From positions 391,038 to 455,037 of the forward strand of contig NW_005434612.1 of NCBI RefSeq assembly GCF_000315625.1: 64,000 nucleotides of DNA, in the 5' to 3' direction. The notes beneath the pieces were generated by a model, which saw nothing but the letters and a program-made list of their open reading frames with translations, was not told where the DNA came from and did no database searches. This DNA is from Guillardia theta CCMP2712. Taxonomy: Eukaryota; Cryptophyceae; Pyrenomonadales; Geminigeraceae. Shown here piece after piece: positions 1 through 11,774 of this stretch. Both the position numbers and the translations under genes were made by a program. Within the stretch, counting starts at the first letter, position 1, and each line of letters starts with the position of its first letter.

Positions 1-2749
1 GGTCTGCGCCCTTGTGCTCTGAGACAGCCTTCTTCCTTCTGCTCAGATCTTGTCTCCTTCCTCCCGCCTTCCTCACGCTCACTCCTGTACTAGAGTCCCT
101 GCCAAATGCAACGTGAAGCTCCACGAGTCTGCAGATCTCCATCAGCTGATGTTGGAGTTCTGGTCTGTCAACTTCTATCCATCCCTCGACAAACTCCAAC
201 GTTCGGTCAAGCAACGAAGGCTCGGCGAAACCTACGGACAACGATCGTCGGAGCACCCGAAAGTGCACTGGAAAATCGACGAACCCCATCGGGATGGCAA
301 GGATGAACTCGAGGCGACTGAAGAGATCGTCCTCCTCTTGCTCCTGCTCACAAGCCTTGGATACCTGGGAAGGTTGTCAAGGCATGCCCTCAGGACGCAA
401 CAGAGCCTTTCACCTCGTTGGAAAACTGCTGGAGCTCGACCATATCCTTCAAGAAAGTCCTGAGCTCCTCCGACTTGAGGCAAATCCGGATGCTCTTGGT
501 AAGGAGCTTCAAGAGCCCGCAGAGGGTTGTATCCTTCATGGCCAGGAGAAGGAGGGACCTTGTGAACGACTTGATATTGAGCTTCGACCGGATTGACGAC
601 TCATCCTTCTCTAACCTGTCAAGCACTCCAGAGCAAAGATCTGTCAGGTTGATGTAACGATCAAAGTCCTTCTTATTTCTGCGAGATGTGGCGTGTGCTT
701 GAGAAAAAGCAAGCTGGTCATTCAAGCCATCTGCTGCACCGATCGACAAGTCCAAGGAGTTCAGCAGGGTGATGGTGTGGCTTAGAAGCTGATTGTAGAT
801 CTCAAACTGCACACGATCCACCCTCTCTGTCTCTCCGCCCTCGGCTTCTGTTCCCCCGCTTCTCAAGTTTCTTTCAATCCAGTCTACCTGCTTTGAATTC
901 AAGACGGACGTCCAAAGGTGGACGAGAGAGAAGCAAGGCTGGTCCTTCAAATCGTCAACCGCTCTCTTCCCTGGAGGAGCGTGGTTTTCATCTCGCCTTG
1001 GCTCAATGCTGATAGGCAGAGCTACAGGCACCAGAGACGCGCTGGACAAGTTGCTAGCAGAAGAGAACATGATCGAGCAGTAGAGCAAGAACCAAGCTCT
1101 CTCATGCAAAAATTGTTTTTTCTGCATGATGGAAGGGTATGAACTGAAAAGATATCGAACAATATCAGATATGAACCATGAGCAATCTTGCTTCTGAACA
1201 GCTTGCTGTGAGAAACTTCAGATCCCTCGGTGACTCTCAGTGACAAATCAAGTTCTCACCGGCAGGTTCATGAAGATGTTTGCGATGGACATAACAAATT
1301 CAGGCAAGATCTCATTGACCTTATCATCCTCATCGTTGTCATCTTCCTTGCTCAGAAACAAGTTCCAATACAGCAGGCTGCTCGGCAGGAAGTCATCTAA
1401 AATGCTCATGTTGTACTTCGCTGCATGCCATGCCAGCGATCCCCTTCCTCTGAACGACAAGGAGATGCATTTAAGGTCTTGCTCTTCCATGAGCTCAGTG
1501 TACGTCGTGTTCAGCATCGACACCTCTTCTGCCGTCTTGATGTACTTCTTGACTTCGCTGGTCCAGGTGTCGAAAGCTGTCAGGGCTGCAGATCGCACGT
1601 CCCTGTTGTTGTGCTTGCACCACTTCAAGAGGACCTCACAGATCTTTGGTGCGTTTGCAATCTCTGTCATGTACCTTGCAAGATTCATTGCGTGTTCCCC
1701 CAGCAGCTTCAAGGATGCCTTGACAACATCGTAACGCTCAATCTTGGCCGGTCCCTCCAGTGCGCTCCACATCTTGGCTGCGCAATCTCTCATCAGCGGC
1801 GCGCTGCTTCCCTCGATGTCCTTGAAGCGGAAGTGCGTCAACAGCCCTCTCATCCCCATGAGACATCCTGCATTAGCTCGCAGAGTTTTCGCCGTCCTCA
1901 TGTAAGAGGAGAGCGCGTTCCTGTAGTACTCGTACGCTGTCTTGTTCCCTGACATTTTGCACGTGTCGAGGGCTTGCGGGTGTAGGAAGCAGAGGCAGTT
2001 GCAAGCTTCAATCACTTCTGAAAGCAACGTTGCATGTTTCGATAGCTGACTGTCGAACAGATTCTCAACAACAAACTTGCAAACATTTGTAATGGTGCTG
2101 TTGTACTCGTCGGAGACTTTCTGTCTTGACGGAATCTTTGCGCCCAAGCACATTGCAAGCAGTCGATAGGCATCTGTTTGCTGCAGCATCAGTCAGACTC
2201 TTCACCTTAACAGTATGACACGGTGATAACAAGATGGAAGAAAACCCTCACGGAGAACAGAGTTGTGATACTTACCATCTGTGAGTTTCCAAATCTGCAA
2301 AATCTGAGGCAGAATTCACAAATATCGTTGAACTGCTTCAAATCTAGGTGAAGGTTTTGTTCGCAAAAGTTGTGCAAATGTTTCATCAGAGCTTCCATGG
2401 CATTGTGGCAAACCACTGTCTCATCCTTGATCTGTGGGAGAGTTTGCAGAAGGTTCAAATCCCCACTAAACAGGCTATAGTTCAACGACTCTGGACAATC
2501 ATATCACTACCATGCACGGGACAGCTACAACTCACTTATGGCATTGACGTCCTTCTTCTCATAGACCCTCGTTATGTACGCGTCGAGGTTCGTTACAGCC
2601 TGTGAGGCCCCGACAGCGTTGCTGTCCTCAGTTGCGAGCTCTGCTATCAGTTGCAAGAAGCTCGATACCTCGTCTTCAAGCAATGTGTCAGCCTCATTCT
2701 CCATCACACACTGCCATCTCTTGTGATTACCTGAATCTGACATGTCCAC
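1..2749 (-). CDS. PRKDC: DNA-dependent protein kinase catalytic subunit-like, N-terminal part (cut by window edge)
   Basis: The gene reads leftward off the window, so only about the first 700 residues are present and the kinase domain is outside. Coding blocks lie at about 2749-2540, 2485-2273, 2189-1260, 1105-403 and 230-50, with GT-AG introns between them. The protein is all-helical and HEAT-like. It matches remembered vertebrate DNA-PKcs at several ordered points: an AGCLMGMRGLL block, CEVLLKWCKHNN (about 1605-1640), SLSFRGRGSLA, and KDFDRYINLTDLC (about 640-675). The family repairs double-strand breaks by non-homologous end joining together with Ku. The start at 2749 is the first ATG of the outermost open block, and an upstream exon is possible. 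The alternative is another PIKK, but the ordered matches favour DNA-PKcs. Confidence 0.75.
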
Positions 2750-3110
2750 GTCTTCTCTGGCTACCGCAAGGGGGAGCTGCTGTTTTCTTCAGTTCCCTGT
2801 CTTGTCTTGATTTTCCCCTTCCGTTCCCGTCACACCGTTCTGACCTCCTCCTCCTCTCGTCCTTCTCCCCTCCCTTCCTTGTTTCACTCCCTCTTGCAGC
2901 TGATGTGTGGATATCGTCGTCTTGCTCCAGCCCTCCTCCGCTCACTTTCCCGCCATCATGCTTTTTATTGTGTGTTGCTGAGAGAGCTGCTACAAACAAT
3001 TGCCTTACCATAAATTGAGCAATAAACCTGCGACAAAGAGTGCAGGGTCTGGTAGCAGCTGCTGTAGTTTATTGCACATTTATTTCAAATCGCACCTCAC
3101 TGTTCGCACC
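2750..3110. other. Intergenic, pyrimidine-rich
   Basis: CT-rich sequence upstream of the DNA-PKcs-like gene. No convincing exon is seen on either strand. It probably includes that gene's promoter and 5' leader. Confidence 0.5.
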
Positions 3111-3114
3111 CTTT

Positions 3115-3375
3115 GCTCGGCGAGTGTCCCCGCTACGCGGCCCGGCCCGGCCGGCAGCCGGACTCTGCTCTGATTGTCCTCGCCGTACTGATTTTTACCG
3201 CGGGCCGCCCGGCGGAAGTTCCGAGCCGTCGCATTGCCGGGTGGCATGTTCAATCTTTTACTCAAAGTTAAGTTAAAAATCAGCACGAGGACAATCATCA
3301 GTCGAGTTGTCATGACAGTCATGACGACAGACCCGGACACCCGGGAAGTTTTTACTCAAAGTTAAGTGATAGGAC
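3115..3375. repeat. GC-rich dispersed block, copy 1
   Basis: A sharply GC-rich stretch (GGCCCGGCCCGG words, GGAAGTTCCGAG near 3215) is followed by two copies of CTCAAAGTTAAGT at about 3259 and 3355. It resembles the blocks at 6285, 44050, 46890 and 57470. Non-coding as far as can be seen. Confidence 0.5.
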
Positions 3376-3419
3376 CTATGAGAACGTGCGGGATGACTCA
3401 GCCTTCTTTACGCAGCCCC

Positions 3420-4400
3420 TCACACTCCCCTTGATCAACTTCCGCCTTTATAACAACAGGTAATACACACCACCCCACCCCTCCCCATTCCGACTCAGGC
3501 TACCCACCCAACAATGACTTCAATTCAGTTTGTAGACTTCAGTTCTACTCACCCACCACCCATTTTCATAGGTAAGTACCCGTAGGATTCGTAGTGATCG
3601 CGCCATAAAATCAACAACCAGACACTACGACCCACCCTCCAATTTCCAGGAACATATTCCCAACCCCACCACACTCCCTCACTCATCGACGCACAAAATG
3701 TCCAGATGCCCCAACCCCACCCCAACCCCTCCCGCCAGAAGAGACGACCCCGCGCCTTCACCCCACCCCTGAAATCCATTTTGGGTTTACAACCCCTCCC
3801 GCTTCACAGCATCTTCTTTTCACCACCCTAACCCACCTCCCGTAAACCATAATACCCCCCCTTTCCCTGTACATGACCTCCATCACCCCACCCACGTAAC
3901 CAACTATCTACCTACCCCTATCGCTCACTTCTTGTGTACCCCCTACCCTACTCTACTTTCCTCTAACCTGCTTCGCAGTTGCCCGAGGAATTGCCGAGGT
4001 TCTTCGCTGATACGAAAAGAAGTCTTTTCCACTCCAATGAAAAATGACCCCTCCTTTCATCACATATTATACCGGTGGTCTCTTTAGATGTGCAAAATAC
4101 CCCCACCCTGAGAATACCCGGAAGTTTACTAGAGGTCTTATGGATGTCCTTCTGTATGACCCTCTGAAAACTACGACCAGACCCTTGTACCCCCTCAGTC
4201 GATTCACAATATGTGGTCAAAGTACCCCTCCTTTTCTCCTCCTTGTACCTTCACCCCGAGATCTCTACAACCCCACCCCGTTGCGTCTTTATCGAATCCT
4301 CTGCGGTCAAGGACCCCACAGTCGGGAGCCGATTAACAAAGAGAGACGGGGGGGTGTTGCGAAGTACCCGGTCCTTTCATGAAGAAATGTGGGGAAAGAG
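3420..4400. repeat. CCCCTACCCC-type dispersed block, copy 1
   Basis: About 1 kb is built from loosely repeated words such as ACCCCACCCC and CTACCCC, with GTACCCCC and GGGGTACC near the right end. No periodic unit is obvious. The same composition returns at 15180, 30880, 44770, 47280, 50060 and 57240. No open frame looks coding. Confidence 0.5.
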
Positions 4401-4985
4401 GGGTACCTGTGAACCTTGAAGGAGAAGGAGGCCGAGATGAGAGGGGGTAGGGGTGGTGCCCTAGGGGTTCGGCGACCTCCGCTTGCTTCTCCATCCTTCC
4501 AGCGGCTCCAACTCGCTTCTCTCACACTGTCCCGTTACCCCCCTTCCCTGTCTCTCCCATCTCCTCTCTTGTTTGCTTCCACTCCACCAATCTGTAACCC
4601 TGCGTCCTGATCCGTTTGTGCTCTTCTCCTATCCCTTCGTTTTTCCGAATCTGTTCGCTACCTGTTGCATCGAATCTTGCTCTCGCCTGTCTCCTGCATC
4701 TACGTCTCATCCTGAACCCTCGTCATTCTTTTGGAACCCACCTTTTCTACCCTCCGAACTTGCCTCTACTCGCATTGTTCGCTATCTGTGGCCACCTGGT
4801 TCGCAAGAAGCTGTACTGAATATTACTTTGTGCTACGCACGGTCTTGCCAACCACAAGTTCCCCGCCACAGCATCTACAATTGACTGCGAACTTTCCCTC
4901 CAAGAACTTGCTCATACAGGACCTGCTGTAGTCTTGTTGTTATTGGCGGCTACTTTATTCTTCTATCCTATCTTGGTGAAACATA
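4400..4985. other. Intergenic leader region of the cyclin gene
   Basis: Pyrimidine-rich sequence without a recognisable gene. An upstream non-coding or coding exon of the cyclin could lie here, because a splice-acceptor-like TGCAG ends at 5008. Confidence 0.4.
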
Positions 4986-5049
4986 GCGGAACCGAATTGG
5001 GAATGCAGTGACGTCGCTGGAGCACATAGGTTTGGTGCCGCTTCGCAAG

Positions 5050-6098
5050 ATGAATCAGTGCAAGCACAGGTTTGAAGATTTGGAGTCGGATATGCCCGTA
5101 AAGGATTGTTGTCGACCAACCATGCATTGCAACGCTTGCTCCCAGCAGTTCGATGACTACATCAAGAACTCCATGAGCTGCACGTTCATTCGGCAGAACA
5201 ACAGAGACATCCGTAGGAACCCCACCAAGTTTTGCCCCAAGCCGTTGCCAGAATACGAGATGCTTCAGCTGACATCGAGCTTGTTGGACATGTTGCAGAA
5301 CGATAGGATCTTTTCTACCGGCAAAGGAGGCGACGAGGGTCGTACTGCAAGGGCGCACGGACAGAACTCTGGGTCAGTTTTGGCGAGCATCCGAGCCATG
5401 GGATTCGACCTGATCGTCCAGGTGATTCTCGAAAGTGATGCTATCATTGTTCTAACTCGTGACTATCGCAGCTTTTTCAAATTTATCAGGCCGACATCAA
5501 AGGGGACACGCTGGCGCTGAGCCTGAGCTACTTCCAAAGGTGCCTTGTCAGTGACACCCTGCCAGCCAACTATCAGAAGTGTGTGGAGTTTCCAGCGGCT
5601 TGCTTCTTTATTGCAACCAAGGTTGAGGAAGTGTGTACGCCCGACATCAGCAGACTAGCTATCTTGACCAACACGACGGCAGCGAACCTGTTGAGAATGG
5701 AGAAGATTGTCTTGGAAACCCTTTCGTTTGAACTCTACCCTGTGACCGCCTCGAGAATGATTGGTTCGCTCTTCTCCCTGGCGCCAGACACAATGGATGA
5801 TGTGAGAATGTTTGCAAATCGGTTCATTCAGTTGAACCCTGCTATCTTCCTCTCGAACGCTTCTCCTGCGGTTATCACGTCGGCGCTGCTGTGGCTCATT
5901 CATAGGGAATTCGACCTGAGCTGTGAAGACTGGAGTTGGGTTCCGCCTGACTTGCTTGTCTGGATATCGAAGCAGAACGAGCTTGACACGTGCTCGATGC
6001 CGGAGGATGCTGTGCCGTGTGCAGGCAACCAGACCGTGCTCTGTGAAGTGATTCAAGTCGCGGTGGCTCTGCACAAGATGGTTTCCAGGCGCTCCTGA
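5050..6098 (+). CDS. Cyclin
   Basis: Two exons, 5050-5421 and 5472-6098, joined across a 50-nt GTGATT...CGCAG intron in phase 0, give about 332 residues. The cyclin box is clear after the junction: an ALSLSYFQRCL helix, then CVEFPAACFFIATKVEE, then LLRMEKIVLETLSFEL. These correspond to helices 2-5 of the N-terminal cyclin fold, and a second helical half follows. The N-terminus has a Cys-rich patch (DCCRPTMHCNAC) unlike common cyclins. Cyclins bind and activate cyclin-dependent kinases; the subgroup cannot be told here. ATG 5050 is the first in-frame ATG after a stop at 4984. An upstream exon ending at an acceptor near 5008 would extend it. Confidence 0.85.
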
Positions 6099-6119
6099 AT
6101 ATTTTTTTACATAGTTCCT

Positions 6120-6450
6120 CACTAGTCTCTCAAAGCTCTACCCAAGGACTATGATCATCTAGATTATTGTTTCATCTTCTGGTATTCATTTCAGTTTTTC
6201 CACTTCGTGCGGCCGACTCAGATTCGAATGAAACACGGTTCTGATTGCCATTGTGGAGTTCCGATTGCCATTGTAGTCGAGGTCCCTTCACTGAACCGCG
6301 AGTTCCGACTGCCGCACTGCTGCCAGGCTGAGGGCCCGGCCCCCGTCACGATCCATGCCATGGCCCGGGACTCGGGAACTTCGGAAAGTTCCCGGGCCGG
6401 ACCCGGCAGTCGGCGGGCCCTGAGTGCCTGGGGCTCCGCCCGGTGAACTG
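6120..6450. repeat. Intergenic with GC-rich dispersed block, copy 2
   Basis: From about 6285 the sequence becomes strongly GC-rich and contains GAACTTCGGAAAGTTCCC and GGGCCGGACCCGG, the same vocabulary as the blocks near 3.1, 44 and 47 kb. It lies between the cyclin stop and a microsatellite. Confidence 0.45.
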
Positions 6451-6564
6451 TTGGAGATGAGTCCGCCTCATTGATGGCCCCTCGAAAAATGGGCGAGAGA
6501 GTGCGGAGTGAGGGGAGAAGGCATGACAGGATGAAGATGCGTAGACAGGACAGGACAGGAGGAC

Positions 6565-6752
6565 AGGACAGGACAGAGGAGAGGAGAGGAGAGGAGAGGA
6601 GAGGAGAGGAGAGGAGAGGAGAGGAGAGGAGAGGAGAGGAGAGGAGAGGAGAGGAGAGGAGGGGAGAGGGGAAGAGGGGAGAGGAGAGGAGAGGAGAGGA
6701 GAGGAGAGGAGAGGAGAGGAGAGAAGAGCAGAGAGGGGAGGAAAGGAGAGGA
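6565..6752. repeat. (GAGGA)n pentanucleotide microsatellite
   Basis: Near-perfect GGAGA/GAGGA repeats cover roughly 180 bp with a few interruptions near 6660-6680 and 6722-6752. The long open frames on both strands here (Glu/Arg or Ser/Pro runs) are products of the repeat. Confidence 0.9.
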
Positions 6753-6934
6753 ACAAAGTGATGAACGAAGAGAGGGAAAGAAGATAGGAGAGCATGCTGT
6801 GAAAGTGAGGTGCAGTGAAAGAGGGAAATGAACATTGGGTAGAAAACAAACCAACGTTTATCTCTAACTATTTCTTGATCCAGCTCTGGTCTGTCAGTCG
6901 AAGCTTCGGGGATGTTATCTACGATCTGAGAGTA

Positions 6935-8585
6935 ATGTCACAAAGAAATAGAAACGATTCATTTCGGCCTCAAGCCGATAGTTCATGGTTCGCGCCAGTT
7001 CTCGATTGGGGAAACTCCCTCATGAGCTTCGGGGACAAGAAATCACAAGTTGTGAGGCGCACCGTTATCCTGTCCCTTGCCCTTGCCCTTGCCCTTGCCC
7101 TTGCCCTTGCCCTTGCCCTTGGTCCAGTGCATGTACGTCTCTGTTTCTCACCTGCCTTTCTTCCTCTACCGCAATTTCTTGCGGTGTAGCTGCTTATCTG
7201 ATGTTCCAGGATGAGAACCAAGGTCTAGGATCCTTCTTCGAGACGCTCAACGCTCGTCAGAGCACTGAGACCGTGAACTTCACGGATTGGAAGGCCACAT
7301 CACACGAAGACCTTCTTGCAAGCTTCAAGAAAGAGGACAAGGGCAAGTCAGTTACAAGCAAATCACACGACGTTGGGATGATCTTGGAGGCCGACGAGGA
7401 TGCGAAGTCGCCCATGGTTGTTTCACTGCTGGCAGGAGGACCTGCTGAGAGGTAGAGCAGCACGACTGTCCTGACGTAGCGATGACTTGTGTTGTCGGCA
7501 GCTGTGGTCAGATCAAGAGAGGAGACTACCTGACTGTGATCGACGGGATCGTGACCTCAGATCTGCCTCTCAGCTACGTCGAGGAGCTGCTGGCAGGGCC
7601 GCAGGTAGGAAGTCGGTGCTTCCCTGAGCTGGCATGGGGTGACTCGATGAGCAGAACACGGAGGTGATGCTGGACCTGACGAGGTTCGAGGACGGAGAGG
7701 AAGAGCCTCGGTCATTCTCGGTGACGCTGGTGAGGGAGAGCGCCAAGAGTGGGGGGGAGGCGGCGGGGAGCGAGGGAGGCGTTGGGATTGTCTTCGAGAC
7801 CAACGTCATCGACGGGAGCTGCACCATCAAGAGGTGTGTGTACAACGGCCCAGCCCATCGATCGGGGGTCCTCAAGAACGGAGACGTGAGCCGATTCTCC
7901 TCCCCCCCTGCCCCTCTGACAGCCGGCAGGTCCTGTACAACATCGACGATGTCTGTGTTCATAGGAGGGGATTGCACGTCATCGCAAAGCTCCTGTTCGG
8001 CCCCGTGGTGCGCTTCCTCCACCCTCCACCCTCCACCGCCTTGTCCTCTGGAATCCCGCCCCCCTCCCCCGGGCCGCCGCCCCGCCGCCCTGTTGCGACT
8101 TTCTTTACCCTGCGACCATGCTTCGTTCTTCTTGTCACTTCCTCCTCACGCTCCACAGGGGTCTCACGTCAACCTCTGTTTCCTGCGAGGCAAGAGGAAG
8201 TACATCTGCGTCAACCTCATGCGCGAAAGGATCAGCCATCACGTAAGTTACTTTCCGTCTGACTGTCTACCTACCTATTCCTTGCCCTCCCTCCCTCCCT
8301 ATCCCTGTTCCTTTCCCGCCCTTCCTTCCTATCTATCACTTTCCTTTCCCTCCCTCGCTCCCTCCCCACCTGCCCCATTCCTTTCCGACTCCTTTCCTCC
8401 CTTCCTGTCCCCTCCCTCCCTCCCTCTGTTCCCTCCTTATTTGCTCCCTTCTCGCCTCCCTTTCTCTCCCTGCTCCCTGGCTTTTCCTCCTCCCTCAATC
8501 TGTACATTCTGACACCCTGCAGACGGACGTTGTGGGGCTGCTGCGCCACTCGCAACATTCGACGAGCAGCGTGAAGATCTCTTAA
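6935..8585 (+). CDS. Tandem PDZ-domain protein
   Basis: Seven exons read cleanly: 6935-7051, 7210-7451, 7502-7604, 7655-7885, 7930-8004, 8159-8242 and 8523-8585, summing to 304 codons plus stop. PDZ 1 (about residues 85-155) shows VGMILEADED, VVSLLAGGPAER and IKRGDYLTVIDG. PDZ 2 (about 175-265) shows GIVFETNV, GPAHRSGVLKNGDVLYNIDD and a GP-GSHVNLCFLRG strand. Introns split the PDZ folds at similar places. PDZ domains bind C-terminal tails of partner proteins and usually scaffold them. The fifth exon may end at 8004 or 8007. Two more PDZ genes lie within the next 11 kb. Partners are unknown. Confidence 0.75.
7073..7121 (+). repeat. (TTGCCC)n hexanucleotide array in an intron
   Basis: About eight tandem TTGCCC units lie wholly inside the first intron (7052-7209) of the tandem-PDZ gene. 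Confidence 0.9.
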
Positions 8586-8938
8586 AAGCGCAGGAGGGAG
8601 GAGGCAGGTGGTGAAGAACTTGGGTCAAGCAGCTACTAGTAGCCTGAGTAGTGGAGGAGGAGGAGGAGGAGGAGAATTAAACAGATTTACAGCTCAGCCG
8701 TTCCGTCGCAATTTGACTCGGTCAATTTTCCCGCCTCTCCTCAATTCAACCTGGAGTCGCATGAGCTCAACTTGCGGACCTCCTCTCCTCCTCCTCTCCT
8801 CCTCCTCTCCTCCTCCTCTTCACCCTTCATCACCCTTCCCCAACTTCCCTCCCCCTTTCTCCTCTCCTCTGTAGTCTTGCCTACACTGCCGCTTCTACCG
8901 CCTCCTCCTCTTCTCTCCTCTCACCTCAGCCTCCGATC

Positions 8939-11083
8939 GTGACGGACCCCGCAGCATCCCCTGCATCCCCTGCTATGGGTGAGCCAGCGAACAAGCAAGG
9001 AGAGGAGACCTTGGGGTCTCTGCCGCCACAGGAAGAGCCGTCGATGGAGATGATGACGTCACCAGGAGCTGTCCAGCTGCATCAGAGCAGCCGCTTACAC
9101 CCTCCTGCTCTCACCAACTTTCTCCTGATTTTCTCGCGGCATGTTGGGCTTCAAGCTACTCACCTGCCACTCCTCCGAGCCTCTCGCCTGCAGCTCCAAA
9201 TGCTCAGAATCTTGATGACTCCTTCCCTCCCTCCCCTGCTCTGCTCAGCAGCTGGCACCCTCCTGCTCTTGTCGCCATCCCTCGCTTCATCTGCTCGTTT
9301 TCCTCCTCCTCTCTCTCTGTGGTCGCACCTGCTTGACAGTGAAGCCGAAGCAAGAGTGGGCAGTGCGGTTGGGGGAGGAGTTGCCTGAGGCAGGCTCAGC
9401 GCAAGAACGGCTGCTGCTTGAGGTCACCGTCATCAGAAGAGCTGCGGGTGAAGGTGGTGAGACAAGAGCAGACAAGGCAAGAAGAACGATGAGAGGACGT
9501 TGAGGAAGAGTGAGGAGACAAGAAAGCGTTCGAGTACAGGGAGGAGGAGGGAGGGGGGAGGACGCAGGTGGGGGAGCAGCAAGAGGGAGGCAGGCAGAGC
9601 GCGAGGGAAGGAGGCGAGGAGGCAGAGATATCATGGGAGGAAGAGGATATTACATGGACTTGTTGGAGTTTCTCTTTCTCTCCTCCTTGGTCTGTCCCTC
9701 GCAAGTCAATCTCTCCCCCCCCTCGTCGACGATCTCACCCGCCGCTCAGCCTCCACCGCCATGAGCTTTTCCCCCCTCAGTATCGTGAGCTTGCAGCAGC
9801 TCCCTTCTTCCCCTGTTCCACTTGTCAACACCTGTTCCTCATCCTCCTCTTCCTTCAACCCTTCTCTTTCCGCTCTACTTGATCGCCTCCTCCTCCTTCT
9901 CCTCCTTCCTTGTCAACCACGCGCTCCCTCCCTTCCTCTTCCTCTCAACCGAGTAGGATATCCGCAAGCTTCTGTGACGACATCCCCTTCGTCTCCTCGT
10001 TCTGAAGAAACTGATAAGCGGAGGAGGACGAGGAGGAGGACGAGGAGGAGGAGGAGGAGGAGGAGAACGAGGAGAAGAAGGAGGGTAACGATGAAGATAA
10101 CAGGAGGAGGAGCTTGACCTCCACGCGAACTATGACATCTCCTCGATGGACAAAACCTGCTGCTGGCGTTGGTCATCCTCCCTTCTCTTCGCCTCTCATC
10201 CACTCACCTCCTCCCTCCTTCTCCTCATCCTCAGCAACTTCAGTGACCAGGAAGAGACCGTCCTTGAGCCTCCGGAACTTGAAGCCGAGGCCGGCGCTGC
10301 AAGAGGTGAGGGACTTGCAGTCGGAATGATGACGTCACCGTCTGCCTCCCTTGTGAGATCGCAGAACCTTGAGGAGAAGCCGCTGGAAGTCCTGGGAGGA
10401 GAGATGAGAAAAGTGACGGGGGAAAGCTCAGAAGGAGGAAGGAGGATGGAGGACGGAGGACGGAGGTAGGGAGAGCGAGGACGAGGTAGGGTGGACAAGG
10501 TAGAGAGGACAAGGTAGGGAGTACGATGTAGGGAGAACGAGGTAGGGAGAAGGAAGAACAGAGAAGGGAGGAGGAGGTAGGGAGGTAGGGAGAAGGAGAT
10601 GGGAGAAGAAGGGAGGAGGGAGGAGGAACAGAAAGAAGAGGATCAGGAGGAGGAGATTCTACTTTGAGCTCTTCCAGCGCGAGCATCATGGAGGAAGCAA
10701 CGGTCTTGGTCTCGTTGCTGTTCATCATGGTGATATCAGGACTTGAGGCCCAACCTTCCCTCCGCTCTCACTCTCGCTGCAGCCCTGCGACGGATCGCCG
10801 GAGGGTCTGAAGTTGCTGTAAACTCCGATCACGAAAAGTGAGAAACTAGCTCAGCCCTGACCGTTAGCATCGTCGAGAGTTGCTCTCGGTCCAGGTTGCG
10901 TCCACTGTGCAGACACGTCAGGGGAGGAGGAGGAGCGGAGGAGCGGGAGAAGCAGGAGGAGGAAGGGGAGGACGAGGGTCAGGAAGAGACCTGACGGCTT
11001 CGTTTACACTTTTCAAGCAGGACGCGAACTTGGAGTGCGTGATCTCTGTCAAGATGCTCGAGGACTTCTGCATGAAGGAATGA
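8939..11083 (+). CDS. Unresolved low-complexity gene
   Basis: Not recognised. Several plus-strand stretches look coding between CT- and GAGGA-rich tracts: a Pro/Ser/Glu stretch from about 8939 (DPAASPASPAMGE), an acidic run near 10020-10120 leading into ELDLHANYDISSMD, NFSDQEETVLEPPELEAE at about 10230-10290, and a likely last exon after a TTTTCAAGCAG acceptor near 11021 that ends at 11083 (DANLECVISVKMLEDFCMKE). The order and frames of the middle exons could not be settled. No domain was found. The last exon is the firmest part. It converges on the minus-strand PDZ gene, with stops 72 bp apart. Confidence 0.3.
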
Positions 11084-11155
11084 AGGGTCCTCCTCCTCCT
11101 CCTCCTCCTCCTCCTCCTCCTCCTCCTGCTTCTCCCCTCCCGCCCCTCCCCCCTG

Positions 11156-11724
11156 TCATTGTCTCGTCTTCCAACGCAGATACATGAACCGTGTCCTCAA
11201 CTTTCCTCTCATCTCGCAGCTCTGTGCGCCCCTCCCCCTACCCCCTCGCCTCCTTTCTGCTCTTACCATGCGTTCCAAGCGTGAAAGGCTCTCCTGCAGC
11301 CTATGCAAGGGTCCTGCTGCTTTCTCCATCGCCTCCTGCTCAATCGCGTCATAACCCCTCCCGCCCCCCCTCTTCCCCCCTCTTCCTCCTTCTCCTTCTC
11401 CTTCTCCTTCTCCTTCTCCTTCTCCTTCTCCTGGTACCTGCACTTCTGACACCATAGGCCTGCTCTTTGCCCCTTCCTCCTCCTGCTCCTCTTCATCCTC
11501 ATCCTCCTCACTGCTTGACTCCAGCTCGGGCTCATGGGCGCGGAGCTCGTTGCTGTCAGAGTCTCAGCTCACCCGACTCCTCCTCCTCGTGACTCCACCT
11601 GCATTCAAACACCCGCGAACCCTCCATGCGAATTCCACCGTATTCGCTCATGTCGAAACTCCTGCAAGATAGTTACAAGCATGCCCGTTGTTCCAGCAGT
11701 TGCAGCTCTTCTGCTCCAGCTCCA

Positions 11725-11774
<50 letters not shown>

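Noticed and set aside
6218-6854. Ser/Pro-Leu-rich frames on the minus strand and Glu/Arg frames on the plus strand
   Set aside because: Translations of the (GAGGA)n array; no splice or domain support.
9049-9064. TGACGTCA palindromes (also near 10330) as CRE-type regulatory sites
   Set aside because: They lie inside possibly coding low-complexity DNA, and two occurrences in 64 kb could be chance.
9500-10117. Arg-rich 205-codon frame
   Set aside because: Its Arg run comes from a GAGGACGAGGAGG array; the acidic alternative frame is equally open, so no call was made beyond the uncertain gene.
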